NCBI GenBank assembly: GCA_947440875.1 | Contig: CANETG010000039.1 | Coordinates: 1-14,896 of the forward strand | Length of the DNA stretch: 14,896 nt | Source: Bacteriovoracaceae bacterium | GTDB taxonomy: Bacteria; Bdellovibrionota; Bacteriovoracia; Bacteriovoracales; Bacteriovoracaceae | Direction: 5' to 3' | In this document: one piece after another, positions 1 to 6,945 of the stretch | Layout of the letters: every line of letters begins with the position of its first letter | How positions within the stretch are numbered: position 1 is the first letter of the stretch | Notes under the pieces: model-generated | Seen by the model: the letters and a program-made list of their open reading frames with translations, nothing else | What the model was told of the DNA's origin: nothing | Database searches by the model: none | Program-made: the position numbers and the translations under genes

Positions 1-1273
1 AGCAGCAGAGACTTTCACCGTTGGAGCTCAATCGGTCAAAGTTGAATTTACAAACAATCTTACGTTCACAAATATGCAGAACTCCCAGGCGGGAATTTCA
101 TTTGCCGAAACAACCGGAACTGCTGCTCCTGCGAAAATTGAATTTGATTTCGGAACTGGTAAAGGTTGGCAGTCAATCCTCCTGAAAAAAGTAGATGAAA
201 CGAAGTTCCACAATGCCGAATCTGACGTGACTCTTTCAACTCTTGTGGATGAAAAAGGAATTGCAACCTTTACTCTAACTTCACCGAACCCTTTCAAGTA
301 TCGCTTCACTTTCGTCAGCGAGATGAAAAAACTCGAGAACAACCAGCATCGAATCTTCTCTTTCTTTACTGATGAGCTTACGAACGTTGAGTTGGATGAT
401 GAAGAAAACGGTGACCGCGCCATCAAGTGGGCGGGCATCGATTTCAACTATCACCTTTTCGGTATTGCTTTTGATAAAGAAACTTCACTCCTCTATAAGT
501 CGGCCGGAAATACTTTCACCATGTTTTCTACCAAAGGTGAGAACGCCCTTAAGTTCCACACGGTTTTCGTAAAGAAAGAATATAATTACCTCTCAAGCCT
601 TGGTCATAACCTACAGAACTCCGTTGATTTCGGAATCTGGGGATTCTTTGCGGTTTGGATCCTGAAGGGCCTCCAATTTTTCTATAAATTTGTTCCTAAC
701 TACGGTATCTCCATCATTCTCCTCACCCTTCTCATCCGCCTTATAACTTTCCCGCTCCAGTGGAAGTCGACGGTTTCAATGAAGAAGCTTCAAGAAGTTC
801 AACCACATCTCACAAAAATTCGCGAAAAATATAAAGACGATCCGGCAAAACTTCAGAAGGAATCGATGGAGCTCTTTAAGAAGTCTGGTGCCAACCCTAT
901 GGGTGGATGTCTTCCGCTTCTTCTTCAAATGCCGGTCTTTTTTGCTTTCTATAAAGTCCTCTATTCAGCTGTTGAATTAGTTGACGCTCCTTTCGTGGCT
1001 TGGCTTCAAGATCTTTCGAATAAAGATCCTTACTATGTACTTCCCATCCTCATGACTCTGGCGATGTTTCTTCAACAGAAGCTCACTCCGAATACAATTT
1101 CAGATCCTGTGCAGAGAAAAATCATGATGTTCATGCCACTTATATTTGGTTTCATCATGAAAGATCTCCCATCTGGTCTTTGCCTCTATATTTTCGTTTC
1201 CACACTATTCGGAATTCTTCAGCAGGTTCTCGTATTTAACACTGGCAAGAGCAACAAACTCGCCACGGTATGA
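1..1273 (+). CDS. yidC: Membrane protein insertase YidC, 5'-truncated by the window edge
   Basis: YidC (Oxa1 family) inserts and folds inner-membrane proteins, alone or with SecYEG. The frame is open from base 2 and has no stop upstream, so the true N-terminus (first membrane anchor and start of the periplasmic domain) lies before the window; the ATG at 74 is internal. The visible part begins with the beta-rich periplasmic P1 domain (to about base 600), followed by the conserved membrane core. The core shows LLIRLITFPLQ, with the hydrophilic-groove arginine at 737-739. It then shows the cytoplasmic coiled hairpin (KLQEVQPHLTKIREKY), NPMGGCLPLLLQMPVFFAFY, DPYYVLPILM, and DPVQRKIMMFMPLIF followed by LPSGLCLY. 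The C-terminal tail is short, without the long basic extension seen in some lineages. The stop overlaps the mnmE start by four bases (ATGA), which suggests translational coupling. No jag/khpB gene sits between yidC and mnmE. Identification is secure. Confidence 0.97.
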   Translation, partial: AAETFTVGAQSVKVEFTNNLTFTNMQNSQAGISFAETTGTAAPAKIEFDFGTGKGWQSILLKKVDETKFHNAESDVTLSTLVDEKGIATFTLTSPNPFKYRFTFVSEMKKLENNQHRIFSFFTDELTNVELDDEENGDRAIKWAGIDFNYHLFGIAFDKETSLLYKSAGNTFTMFSTKGENALKFHTVFVKKEYNYLSSLGHNLQNSVDFGIWGFFAVWILKGLQFFYKFVPNYGISIILLTLLIRLITFPLQWKSTVSMKKLQEVQPHLTKIREKYKDDPAKLQKESMELFKKSGANPMGGCLPLLLQMPVFFAFYKVLYSAVELVDAPFVAWLQDLSNKDPYYVLPILMTLAMFLQQKLTPNTISDPVQRKIMMFMPLIFGFIMKDLPSGLCLYIFVSTLFGILQQVLVFNTGKSNKLATV

Positions 1274-2637
1274 ATTTCCTTTATTCGGATGACCCCATCA
1301 TTGCTTGCAGTACGTGTGATCACGCAAATGCAGCACTGGCGGTTATCCGAATGTCTGGCTTCAAAGATCTCAGTGGGTTAGCTCCTTATTTTAGTCAGTT
1401 TGGTCCTATAGAACCGCGCAAGGTTTATTACACAAATTTGGTCCTACAGGGGCAGGTTATAGATGATGTTTGCCTCACATTTTTTGAGGGTCCGAAAAGT
1501 TATAACGGCGAAAATATTCTGGAACTATCAGTTCATGGAAATACTCTCAACACTGAAAGAATTATTAATCTGTTTGTTAATCACGCTGGTTTTCGACTCG
1601 CTCATCCCGGAGAGTTCACTTACCGTGCGATGAAAAATAAAAAGCTGAGCCTTTCACAAGTCGAAGGGCTCGATCTTTTTCTCAACGCCAATTCAACATA
1701 TGCTCTCGACCAGGGACTTTCACTTCTTTCAGGAAACTTACACGAATCTTATCTCGAACTTTGGGATTTATTTCTCAAGCACAAATCTTCGCTTGAGCTC
1801 TCGATTGATTTTAGTGAAGACATTGGCCAAGCGGCTGCTCGTGAATATTTCTTGGTTTCACTGGAGAACTTTAGTAAAAAGTTCCATTCTTTAGTGAAGA
1901 GAGTGGAACATCAAAACGCTAATCTCATTCAACCCGAGATCGTCATTGCGGGGCTACCAAATGCTGGCAAAAGTTCCTTGTTTAATTTTCTCCTCCGAGA
2001 TGACCGCGCCATAGTCTCCTCAGTAGCGGGAACGACGAGAGACTATCTTTCTGAATTTCTTGTTGTTGAGGGTGTTAAATATCGTCTTGTTGATACTGCT
2101 GGTATTAGAGAGGCGAGTGATCAGATTGAGGCAGAAGGAGTGAAACGGACGAAGACAAAACTGGCACACAGTTTTTTTAAAGTCCTGTTGATCAACCCTT
2201 TTGAAATGACTGAAGGTTTTTCAGAACTACTAAGCCAGAGTTTTGATATTTCATTCTTCACGCATTCGGACCTTCCTGGCTTTTCCGAAGCCAGAAAATT
2301 AGTTCTTCAATCTTGGCCTGAGCTTGCCTCTATAGGGGCAATCAACTTAGCAAATCTCAGCCCAGCTTGGGAAAGAGAGATAAACCATCTTTTAAACAAA
2401 AAGTATTTAAAAGCCACCTCAAGTCAACCTATCCTCCTAGAAAGGCACAAGCACCTAATCCTTAATGTTAAACAAAAACTATCTACTTACGAGGCAATCG
2501 CTCACACTGAATCAGACGTTGCCATTTTGTCGGCTGAATTAAATTCTATTGGGCATTGCGTTTCAGAAGTCATCGGTATAATTTCTCCCGAACAAGTTTT
2601 AAACTCTATATTTAGCAATTTTTGCATCGGAAAATAA
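1270..2637 (+). CDS. mnmE: tRNA modification GTPase MnmE (TrmE)
   Basis: With MnmG, MnmE makes the 5-(carboxymethyl)aminomethyl group on the wobble uridine of certain tRNAs, using a folate one-carbon donor and GTP hydrolysis. The length of 455 aa matches the family (about 454). An N-terminal folate-binding domain is followed by a helical domain with an inserted G domain. G1 is GLPNAGKSS (228-236) and keeps the potassium-binding Asn231; G2 is GTTRD (254-258) and G3 is DTAG (275-278). The C-terminal FCIGK keeps the catalytic Cys452. The second half of the G domain is unusual: the G4 position reads THSD (331-334) instead of NKxD, and no clear SA(K/L) G5 motif is visible, only a weak INLAN. The start overlaps the yidC stop and has no clear Shine-Dalgarno (SD) site, so translation is probably coupled. 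Identification is firm; only the G4/G5 reading is tentative. Confidence 0.96.
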   Translation: MNFLYSDDPIIACSTCDHANAALAVIRMSGFKDLSGLAPYFSQFGPIEPRKVYYTNLVLQGQVIDDVCLTFFEGPKSYNGENILELSVHGNTLNTERIINLFVNHAGFRLAHPGEFTYRAMKNKKLSLSQVEGLDLFLNANSTYALDQGLSLLSGNLHESYLELWDLFLKHKSSLELSIDFSEDIGQAAAREYFLVSLENFSKKFHSLVKRVEHQNANLIQPEIVIAGLPNAGKSSLFNFLLRDDRAIVSSVAGTTRDYLSEFLVVEGVKYRLVDTAGIREASDQIEAEGVKRTKTKLAHSFFKVLLINPFEMTEGFSELLSQSFDISFFTHSDLPGFSEARKLVLQSWPELASIGAINLANLSPAWEREINHLLNKKYLKATSSQPILLERHKHLILNVKQKLSTYEAIAHTESDVAILSAELNSIGHCVSEVIGIISPEQVLNSIFSNFCIGK

Positions 2638-2653
2638 TGTTCCACGTGGAACA
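2638..2653. other. parS centromere site 1 (ParB-binding palindrome)
   Basis: This is a perfect 16-bp palindrome, TGTTCCACGTGGAACA, differing from the classic Bacillus parS (TGTTTCACGTGAAACA) by one symmetric base pair. ParB nucleates here, slides out as a CTP-dependent clamp, and is moved by ParA. The site starts on the base right after the mnmE stop and fills 16 of the 24 bases before mnmG. It therefore also lies where the mnmG ribosome-binding site would be expected. An identical copy lies at 5081-5096, and parA and parB are downstream, which makes the call strong. Confidence 0.93.
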
Positions 2654-2661
2654 TACAAATT

Positions 2662-4500
2662 ATGAACTTTGACATCATCGTTGTTGGTGGCGGTCATGCC
2701 GGAATTGAGGCAGCCTACATCGCATCACAATTTCATCTCAACGTAGCTATCCTCACGATACCAGGCGTTGGTTTAGGGTCGGCTCCCTGTAATCCTTCAG
2801 TGGGCGGGGTAGGAAAGGGTCAGGTTGTCCGTGAGCTCGATGCTCTCGGAGGACTGATGGGTATTCTCGCTGACAAGGCAGGAATCCAATACCGAACATT
2901 GAACGATTCGAAAGGGTTTGCTGTTCAGTCCAGCAGAGTTCAAATTGATAAGGATCTTTATTCAGAAAAAGCGGAAGAGCTTATAGCTAAAATAACGAAC
3001 ATAACTGTGATTCGTGAGAAAGTAGAGTCGATTTCGCCGGGTTTTGAGATAAAAACGTCTGCTAAAACATACAGTGCCAAGAAAATAATAATGACCGTGG
3101 GAACCTTCTTAAATGGAAAGCTTCATACCGGTTCTGAACAGTCCTTCGGCGGAAGAATTGGTGTTGAATCTTCAACTGGCCTTCAAGATTTACTTTCTTT
3201 AATCAAGACCAGGCCGCAAAGATTTAAAACAGGCACACCACCAAGGCTTCACAAAGATTCGATTGACTACTCAAAGCTAGAAGAACAACCCTCTGATGCA
3301 AATGTGCGCAACTTTCACTGCTTGAGTGATCCGTTTTCGAGAGAAGCAGAACAGGTTTCATGTTATCTTGCTCATACAAATGCCGTTACCATGGACATTA
3401 TTCGCACGAATCGCGAGCGCTCTCCGATGTTCAACGGGCAAATTCAGGGTGTAGGTGCCCGCTATTGTCCGTCAATTGAAGACAAGGCTTTCCGTTATCC
3501 TGAAAAAACATCCCACCATGTGTTTATTGAGCCAGAAGGCTTGACCGCTAAAACTGTTTATCCCTCTGGTATATCGTCTTCTTTGCCTAAGGATGTTCAA
3601 GAAGCTTATGTCCGCTCAATGTTTGGACTCGAGAATGCCAAAGTAGAGGTTTATGGCTACGCAGTTGAATACGATGTGATCGATACGACAGACCTTAGCA
3701 TCACACTAGAGCACCAGGAACTTCCCGGATTGTATTTTGCCGGGCAGGTAAATGGTACTTCGGGATACGAAGAAGCCGCTGGCCAGGGCTATATTGCAGG
3801 AGTGAACGCTTCTTTGGCGCTTCTGGGCCTTGATCCGCTGATTTTAAGTCGGCATGAGTCCTATATAGGGGTGATGATCGAAGATTTGACCTCAAATACT
3901 CGAGATGAACCTTATCGTCTTTTCACGGCACGCTCAGAAAACCGGCTTTTTATCCGAGAAGACAACACCCTCATTCGTATGGCGCCCTATCGTCAACAAT
4001 TACTACTCAACACTCGTCTTGATCAATATCAAAGTGAGTTCTTAGAAAAATACGAGTTACTTTTAAAGTTTTGTGACGAAACTAAGATTTCGGAAAACTC
4101 CATTCTTCTGCAGGAATTCTCGGGTGAGGGTGATCTGCAAAAGCTCGTGAGGCAGGTTTCTGTATCGGAAGTTCTACGTCAAGCATGGCTCAATCCCGTC
4201 TTTGCTCTTGAGAGAATTTTATCTGAGTTCAGCATAACGATGCACCACGATCTCACTCGGACGGTTGCTATATCGAAGAAATACGAGGGATACATCAAGC
4301 GGAACGAAGGACAAAACGAACGCCTCAAAAAAATGGATCTGATGAGGGTGAACTGGGAGGATATTGTAGGTTCCGGGAACATATCTTTTGAGTGCAAACA
4401 AAGAATCTCTCGTATTCGCCCCCAGACCTTTGGACAGTTAAAACTGATCGAGGGAATCAGGCCAGCGACTCTTGCTGTTGTTGCAGCGAAGGCTCTTTAA
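2662..4500 (+). CDS. mnmG: tRNA uridine-5-carboxymethylaminomethyl modification enzyme MnmG (GidA)
   Basis: MnmG is the FAD/NADH-dependent partner of MnmE in modifying the wobble uridine (U34) of tRNA; it binds tRNA and carries the flavin chemistry. The 612 aa are close to the usual 620-630. The FAD-binding Rossmann motif VVGGGHAG is at residues 7-14. It is followed by the family signature CNPSVGGVGKGQ (from Cys43) and VRELDALGG. A second signature, RYCPSIEDK, carries the conserved Cys269, with HVFIEPEGL and YPSGISSSLP after it. FAGQVNGTSGYEEAAGQG and EPYRLFTARSENRLFIREDN follow. The C-terminal helical MnmE/tRNA-binding region includes KYEGYIKR. The start follows parS site 1 by eight bases. 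The only SD-like sequence is GTGGAA inside that parS site, so ParB binding and translation signals share the same DNA. The stop overlaps the rsmG start (TAATG). Pairing with mnmE is common near bacterial origins. Confidence 0.97.
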   Translation: MNFDIIVVGGGHAGIEAAYIASQFHLNVAILTIPGVGLGSAPCNPSVGGVGKGQVVRELDALGGLMGILADKAGIQYRTLNDSKGFAVQSSRVQIDKDLYSEKAEELIAKITNITVIREKVESISPGFEIKTSAKTYSAKKIIMTVGTFLNGKLHTGSEQSFGGRIGVESSTGLQDLLSLIKTRPQRFKTGTPPRLHKDSIDYSKLEEQPSDANVRNFHCLSDPFSREAEQVSCYLAHTNAVTMDIIRTNRERSPMFNGQIQGVGARYCPSIEDKAFRYPEKTSHHVFIEPEGLTAKTVYPSGISSSLPKDVQEAYVRSMFGLENAKVEVYGYAVEYDVIDTTDLSITLEHQELPGLYFAGQVNGTSGYEEAAGQGYIAGVNASLALLGLDPLILSRHESYIGVMIEDLTSNTRDEPYRLFTARSENRLFIREDNTLIRMAPYRQQLLLNTRLDQYQSEFLEKYELLLKFCDETKISENSILLQEFSGEGDLQKLVRQVSVSEVLRQAWLNPVFALERILSEFSITMHHDLTRTVAISKKYEGYIKRNEGQNERLKKMDLMRVNWEDIVGSGNISFECKQRISRIRPQTFGQLKLIEGIRPATLAVVAAKAL

Positions 4501-5132
4501 TGCTTGATTTTTCTATCCGCTACCTCCATGTACTCAATACTAAGCTTGCCGGTCTCAATTTAACCAATATTTTGGACCCCGACGAATTTTACCATAAGCA
4601 GATTCTTGACTCGATTAACCCTTATCTTCAAAGTGAATTCTTTAAATCAGAAGTTGCAAAAACTAAGCTCGTCGTTGACGTAGGTTTTGGTGGTGGGTTT
4701 CCCATCCTTCCGCTTGCGAAGCTTCTTCCGGATGTTCAATTTGTTGGAGTAGAGAGTAAAAGAAAAAAAGTCGATGCCGTTAAGTTAATAGCCGAAGAAC
4801 TCGGCTTAAAGAATGTTCAATTGGTGCACTCGAGGCTTGAAGATTTTTTTTTCGATCGCCCAGCGACCATCACATTTAAGGCCGTCGGAACTGTTGGAGA
4901 TTATCTTCCCGCGATTCATCGGAGTAAGGGAGTTACAGTCTTTTTTTATAAAGGACCAAACTTTCTTGAGCTAGAAGAAAAATCATTAGGAAAACTCAGT
5001 GAATGGAAACTCCAAGAAAATCAAGAGATAGAAGTTCCTGGGACGCAGCAGCGTTTCCTTGTAAGTTTTAGTTCGAAGAATGTTCCACGTGGAACACCTA
5101 AATTCCTTGTCAAACTCTCGGATTTTCTCTAA
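4500..5132 (+). CDS. rsmG: 16S rRNA (guanine-N7)-methyltransferase RsmG (GidB)
   Basis: RsmG is an S-adenosylmethionine (SAM)-dependent methyltransferase that methylates N7 of a guanine in the 530 loop of 16S rRNA (G527 in E. coli); its loss is a known route to low-level streptomycin resistance. The 210 aa match the family length. The SAM-binding loop is DVGFGGGFPI (60-69), a variant of the usual DVGxGxGFPG. It is followed by an acidic residue at the end of strand 2 (VGVESKRKK) and by the SRLED segment. Upstream, the motif KQILDSI matches the family's RHxLDSL. The frame is also open upstream from 4392, but that stretch lies inside mnmG. I chose the ATG at 4500 because it gives the family-like N-terminus and overlaps the mnmG stop by one base. 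The N-terminus is still about 20 residues shorter than in E. coli. A perfect parS site lies in the coding sequence and encodes residues 194-199 (NVPRGT). Confidence 0.94.
   Translation: MLDFSIRYLHVLNTKLAGLNLTNILDPDEFYHKQILDSINPYLQSEFFKSEVAKTKLVVDVGFGGGFPILPLAKLLPDVQFVGVESKRKKVDAVKLIAEELGLKNVQLVHSRLEDFFFDRPATITFKAVGTVGDYLPAIHRSKGVTVFFYKGPNFLELEEKSLGKLSEWKLQENQEIEVPGTQQRFLVSFSSKNVPRGTPKFLVKLSDFL
5081..5096. other. parS centromere site 2, inside the 3' end of rsmG
   Basis: The 16 bases are identical to parS site 1 (TGTTCCACGTGGAACA) and form a perfect palindrome. The site lies in the rsmG reading frame, where it encodes NVPRGT, and it ends 73 bases before the parA start codon. ParB spreading from here would cover the parA promoter region, so local autoregulation is possible. 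Two identical 16-mers within 2.5 kb, next to parAB, are very unlikely to occur by chance. Confidence 0.93.
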
Positions 5133-5169
5133 TTTTTACTACCTCTCAAACAATCTCAGCAGGGACTAA

Positions 5170-6015
5170 ATGGCTAAAATCATTGCGATTGCGAATCAAA
5201 AAGGTGGCGTTGGAAAGACGACCACTTCGGTCAATTTAAGCGCCTGCCTAGCTGCGGCAGAGAAGAGAACTCTATTAATTGATTTAGATCCTCAGGGGAA
5301 TGCCAGTTCATGCCTGGGAATCGATAAAGAATCATTTTCTCAAGCGAATGTTTATCACGCACTGATCAATGAAGAGAATTTCGAAAACTGCATTTATTCG
5401 ACCGAGCTTCCTTTGCTTGAGGTTTGTCCTTCAGATAATGATCTAGTGGGGGCAGAACTTGAACTCGTTCATATGTTTGCCCGTGAATCAAAACTAAAGA
5501 CGGCGCTTGAAGCCATTTCTCATAAGTATGATTACATCATCATCGACTGTGCTCCATCACTCAATCTTTTAACTGTGAATGCACTTTCCGCAGCACAGAC
5601 TTATTTGATTCCGATGCAAACCGAATTTTTAGCGATGGAAGGTCTGGCACAGTTACTGAATACTGTGAGACTGATCCGCGCATCCCTCAACCCGAAACTC
5701 GCACTCGAGGGAATTCTTCTCACGATGTACGACTCGAGAAATAATCTTTGTAAGCTCGTGGCCAACGATCTTATGACTCATTTTAAAGATGATATTTTAA
5801 AGTCGATCATTCCAAGAAACGTAAAACTTTCTGAGTGTACGAGCTTTGGTAAACCAATCATTCTCTATGACATCACTTCAAAAGGCAGCGAAGCTTATCT
5901 GTCGCTTGCTCGAGAAATTATATTAAAGTCCGAGAAAAAACCGGACGCGGCTCAGACGAAGATGCCTCTCAACACACAAATTCCCAAATTCGAAGACTAT
6001 CAGGTTAATCAATAG
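5170..6015 (+). CDS. parA: Chromosome-partitioning ATPase ParA (Soj)
   Basis: ParA is a deviant-Walker ATPase that binds DNA as an ATP dimer and pulls ParB-parS complexes apart during chromosome segregation. The deviant Walker A KGGVGKTT occupies residues 11-18 with signature lysines 11 and 16. Walker A' is DLDPQGN (38-44, with D40), and Walker B is IIIDCAPS with Asp126. Gly12, Lys16 and Asp40 fall at the same numbers as in Bacillus Soj, so there is no N-terminal HTH extension and this is the short chromosomal type. The conserved late motif reads PRNVKLSECTSFGKPI, against SEAPSxGKPI in typical Soj. The protein has 281 aa, about 28 more than Soj, because of a charged tail (from about residue 254) ending in FEDYQVNQ. 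The SD AGGGA is at 5161-5165. The downstream parB follows after a 5-11 base gap, so the two genes are co-transcribed. Confidence 0.96.
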   Translation: MAKIIAIANQKGGVGKTTTSVNLSACLAAAEKRTLLIDLDPQGNASSCLGIDKESFSQANVYHALINEENFENCIYSTELPLLEVCPSDNDLVGAELELVHMFARESKLKTALEAISHKYDYIIIDCAPSLNLLTVNALSAAQTYLIPMQTEFLAMEGLAQLLNTVRLIRASLNPKLALEGILLTMYDSRNNLCKLVANDLMTHFKDDILKSIIPRNVKLSECTSFGKPIILYDITSKGSEAYLSLAREIILKSEKKPDAAQTKMPLNTQIPKFEDYQVNQ

Positions 6016-6018
6016 GAG
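6014..6018 (+). promoter_or_regulatory. Ribosome-binding site that decides the parB start
   Basis: The AGGAG overlaps the parA stop codon. It lies only 2 bases from the ATG at 6021 but 8 bases from the in-frame ATG at 6027. The second spacing is normal for initiation, so I prefer 6027. Confidence 0.6.
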
Positions 6019-6026
6019 CGATGAGT

Positions 6027-6926
6027 ATGCAAAAGAATAAACCACAACTTGGTAAAGGTATGGCAGCTCTGCTTGGTGGACACCCAGGACTTCAGACCGA
6101 TTCGCTAACTGCCCCTATAGAACCGAGAATTGAAACTCGCATCGAAACTCAGCCCATGCTGGTCGATGTGGAAAAGCTCATGGCCAACAAAGGTCAGCCT
6201 CGAAAAATATTCAAAGAGAAGGATCTTCTCGAGCTGTCAGAATCAATTAAAGAAAATGGTGTCATTCAGCCACTCATCGTTATTGAGAAAGATGGAATGT
6301 TTGAAATAGTTGCAGGAGAAAGACGTTTCCGTGCTTCTAAAATGGCAGGATTAACGAAACTCCCCGTGATCATCAAGCGAGCGACAAAACGTGAAGCGAT
6401 GGTCATGTCGATAATCGAAAACGTTCAGCGCTCAGATCTTAATTGCGTTGAAGAATCACTCGCCTATTTCCAACTTATGAATGAATTTGAACTCACTCAA
6501 GAAGAAGTGGCTAAGAAAATTGGAAAAGAGAGATCCTCTATTGCAAACTTTCTCCGCCTATTGAAACTGCCGAAAGAAGTCATTGTCTCTCTTCAAAAAG
6601 ATATGCTCTCGTTTGGTCACGCAAAGATTCTCTGCGCTTTAAATGATGATGAGACCGTGAAGCGTTTTGCTAACGAAGTGATCGCAAAGAATCTTTCGGT
6701 TCGGGAATTAGAAGAAATGGCGAAGAATGCGAAGAAGCCGACTAAAAAGGCTGGTACGGTTAACAAGTTCATCGCAGAGCAATATACACAGCTCAGAAAC
6801 AGACTTGAGCAGAAAACGGGATACCATTTCAATCTTAAATCTAAGAAAAATGGCGCCGGGGAAATCACCATCAAATTTAGCAACGAAGCAGAATTTAATG
6901 ATATATTTTCTTATCTGATGAAGTAA
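6027..6926 (+). CDS. parB: Chromosome-partitioning protein ParB (Spo0J), CTP-dependent DNA clamp
   Basis: ParB binds parS, uses CTP to close into a sliding clamp, and stimulates ParA. From the ATG at 6027 the protein has 299 aa and starts MQKNKPQLGKGMAALLGG, the usual ParA-activating N-terminus. The alternative start at 6021 adds only Met-Ser and has a poor SD spacing. After a variable linker comes the N-terminal CTP-binding domain, with GERRFRA (97-103) and ENVQR (131-135). The helix-turn-helix (about 158-181, QEEVAKKIGKERSSIANFL) recognises parS. A lysine-rich linker leads to the C-terminal dimerisation domain ending FNDIFSYLMK. The usual DLNPxEE after ENxQR reads DLNCVEE here, a Pro to Cys change at residue 140. 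Two matching parS sites lie upstream. The bactofilin start is 19 bases downstream, so the three genes probably form one unit. Confidence 0.95.
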   Translation: MQKNKPQLGKGMAALLGGHPGLQTDSLTAPIEPRIETRIETQPMLVDVEKLMANKGQPRKIFKEKDLLELSESIKENGVIQPLIVIEKDGMFEIVAGERRFRASKMAGLTKLPVIIKRATKREAMVMSIIENVQRSDLNCVEESLAYFQLMNEFELTQEEVAKKIGKERSSIANFLRLLKLPKEVIVSLQKDMLSFGHAKILCALNDDETVKRFANEVIAKNLSVRELEEMAKNAKKPTKKAGTVNKFIAEQYTQLRNRLEQKTGYHFNLKSKKNGAGEITIKFSNEAEFNDIFSYLMK

Positions 6927-6945
6927 TCCGAGTCCGGGAGGACCT

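Noticed and set aside
241..256. TGTGGATGA, resembling a DnaA box
   Set aside because: A single imperfect match inside the yidC coding sequence, not clustered with others.
2389..2413. Inverted repeat CTTTTAAA ... TTTAAAAG with a 9-base loop inside mnmE
   Set aside because: AT-rich, within a coding sequence and without a T-run or regulatory position; expected by chance at this base composition.
4392..4499. 36-residue N-terminal extension of rsmG with four consecutive cysteines
   Set aside because: It is encoded inside the mnmG C-terminus in another frame and is absent from the family; the ATG at 4500, coupled to the mnmG stop, explains the start.
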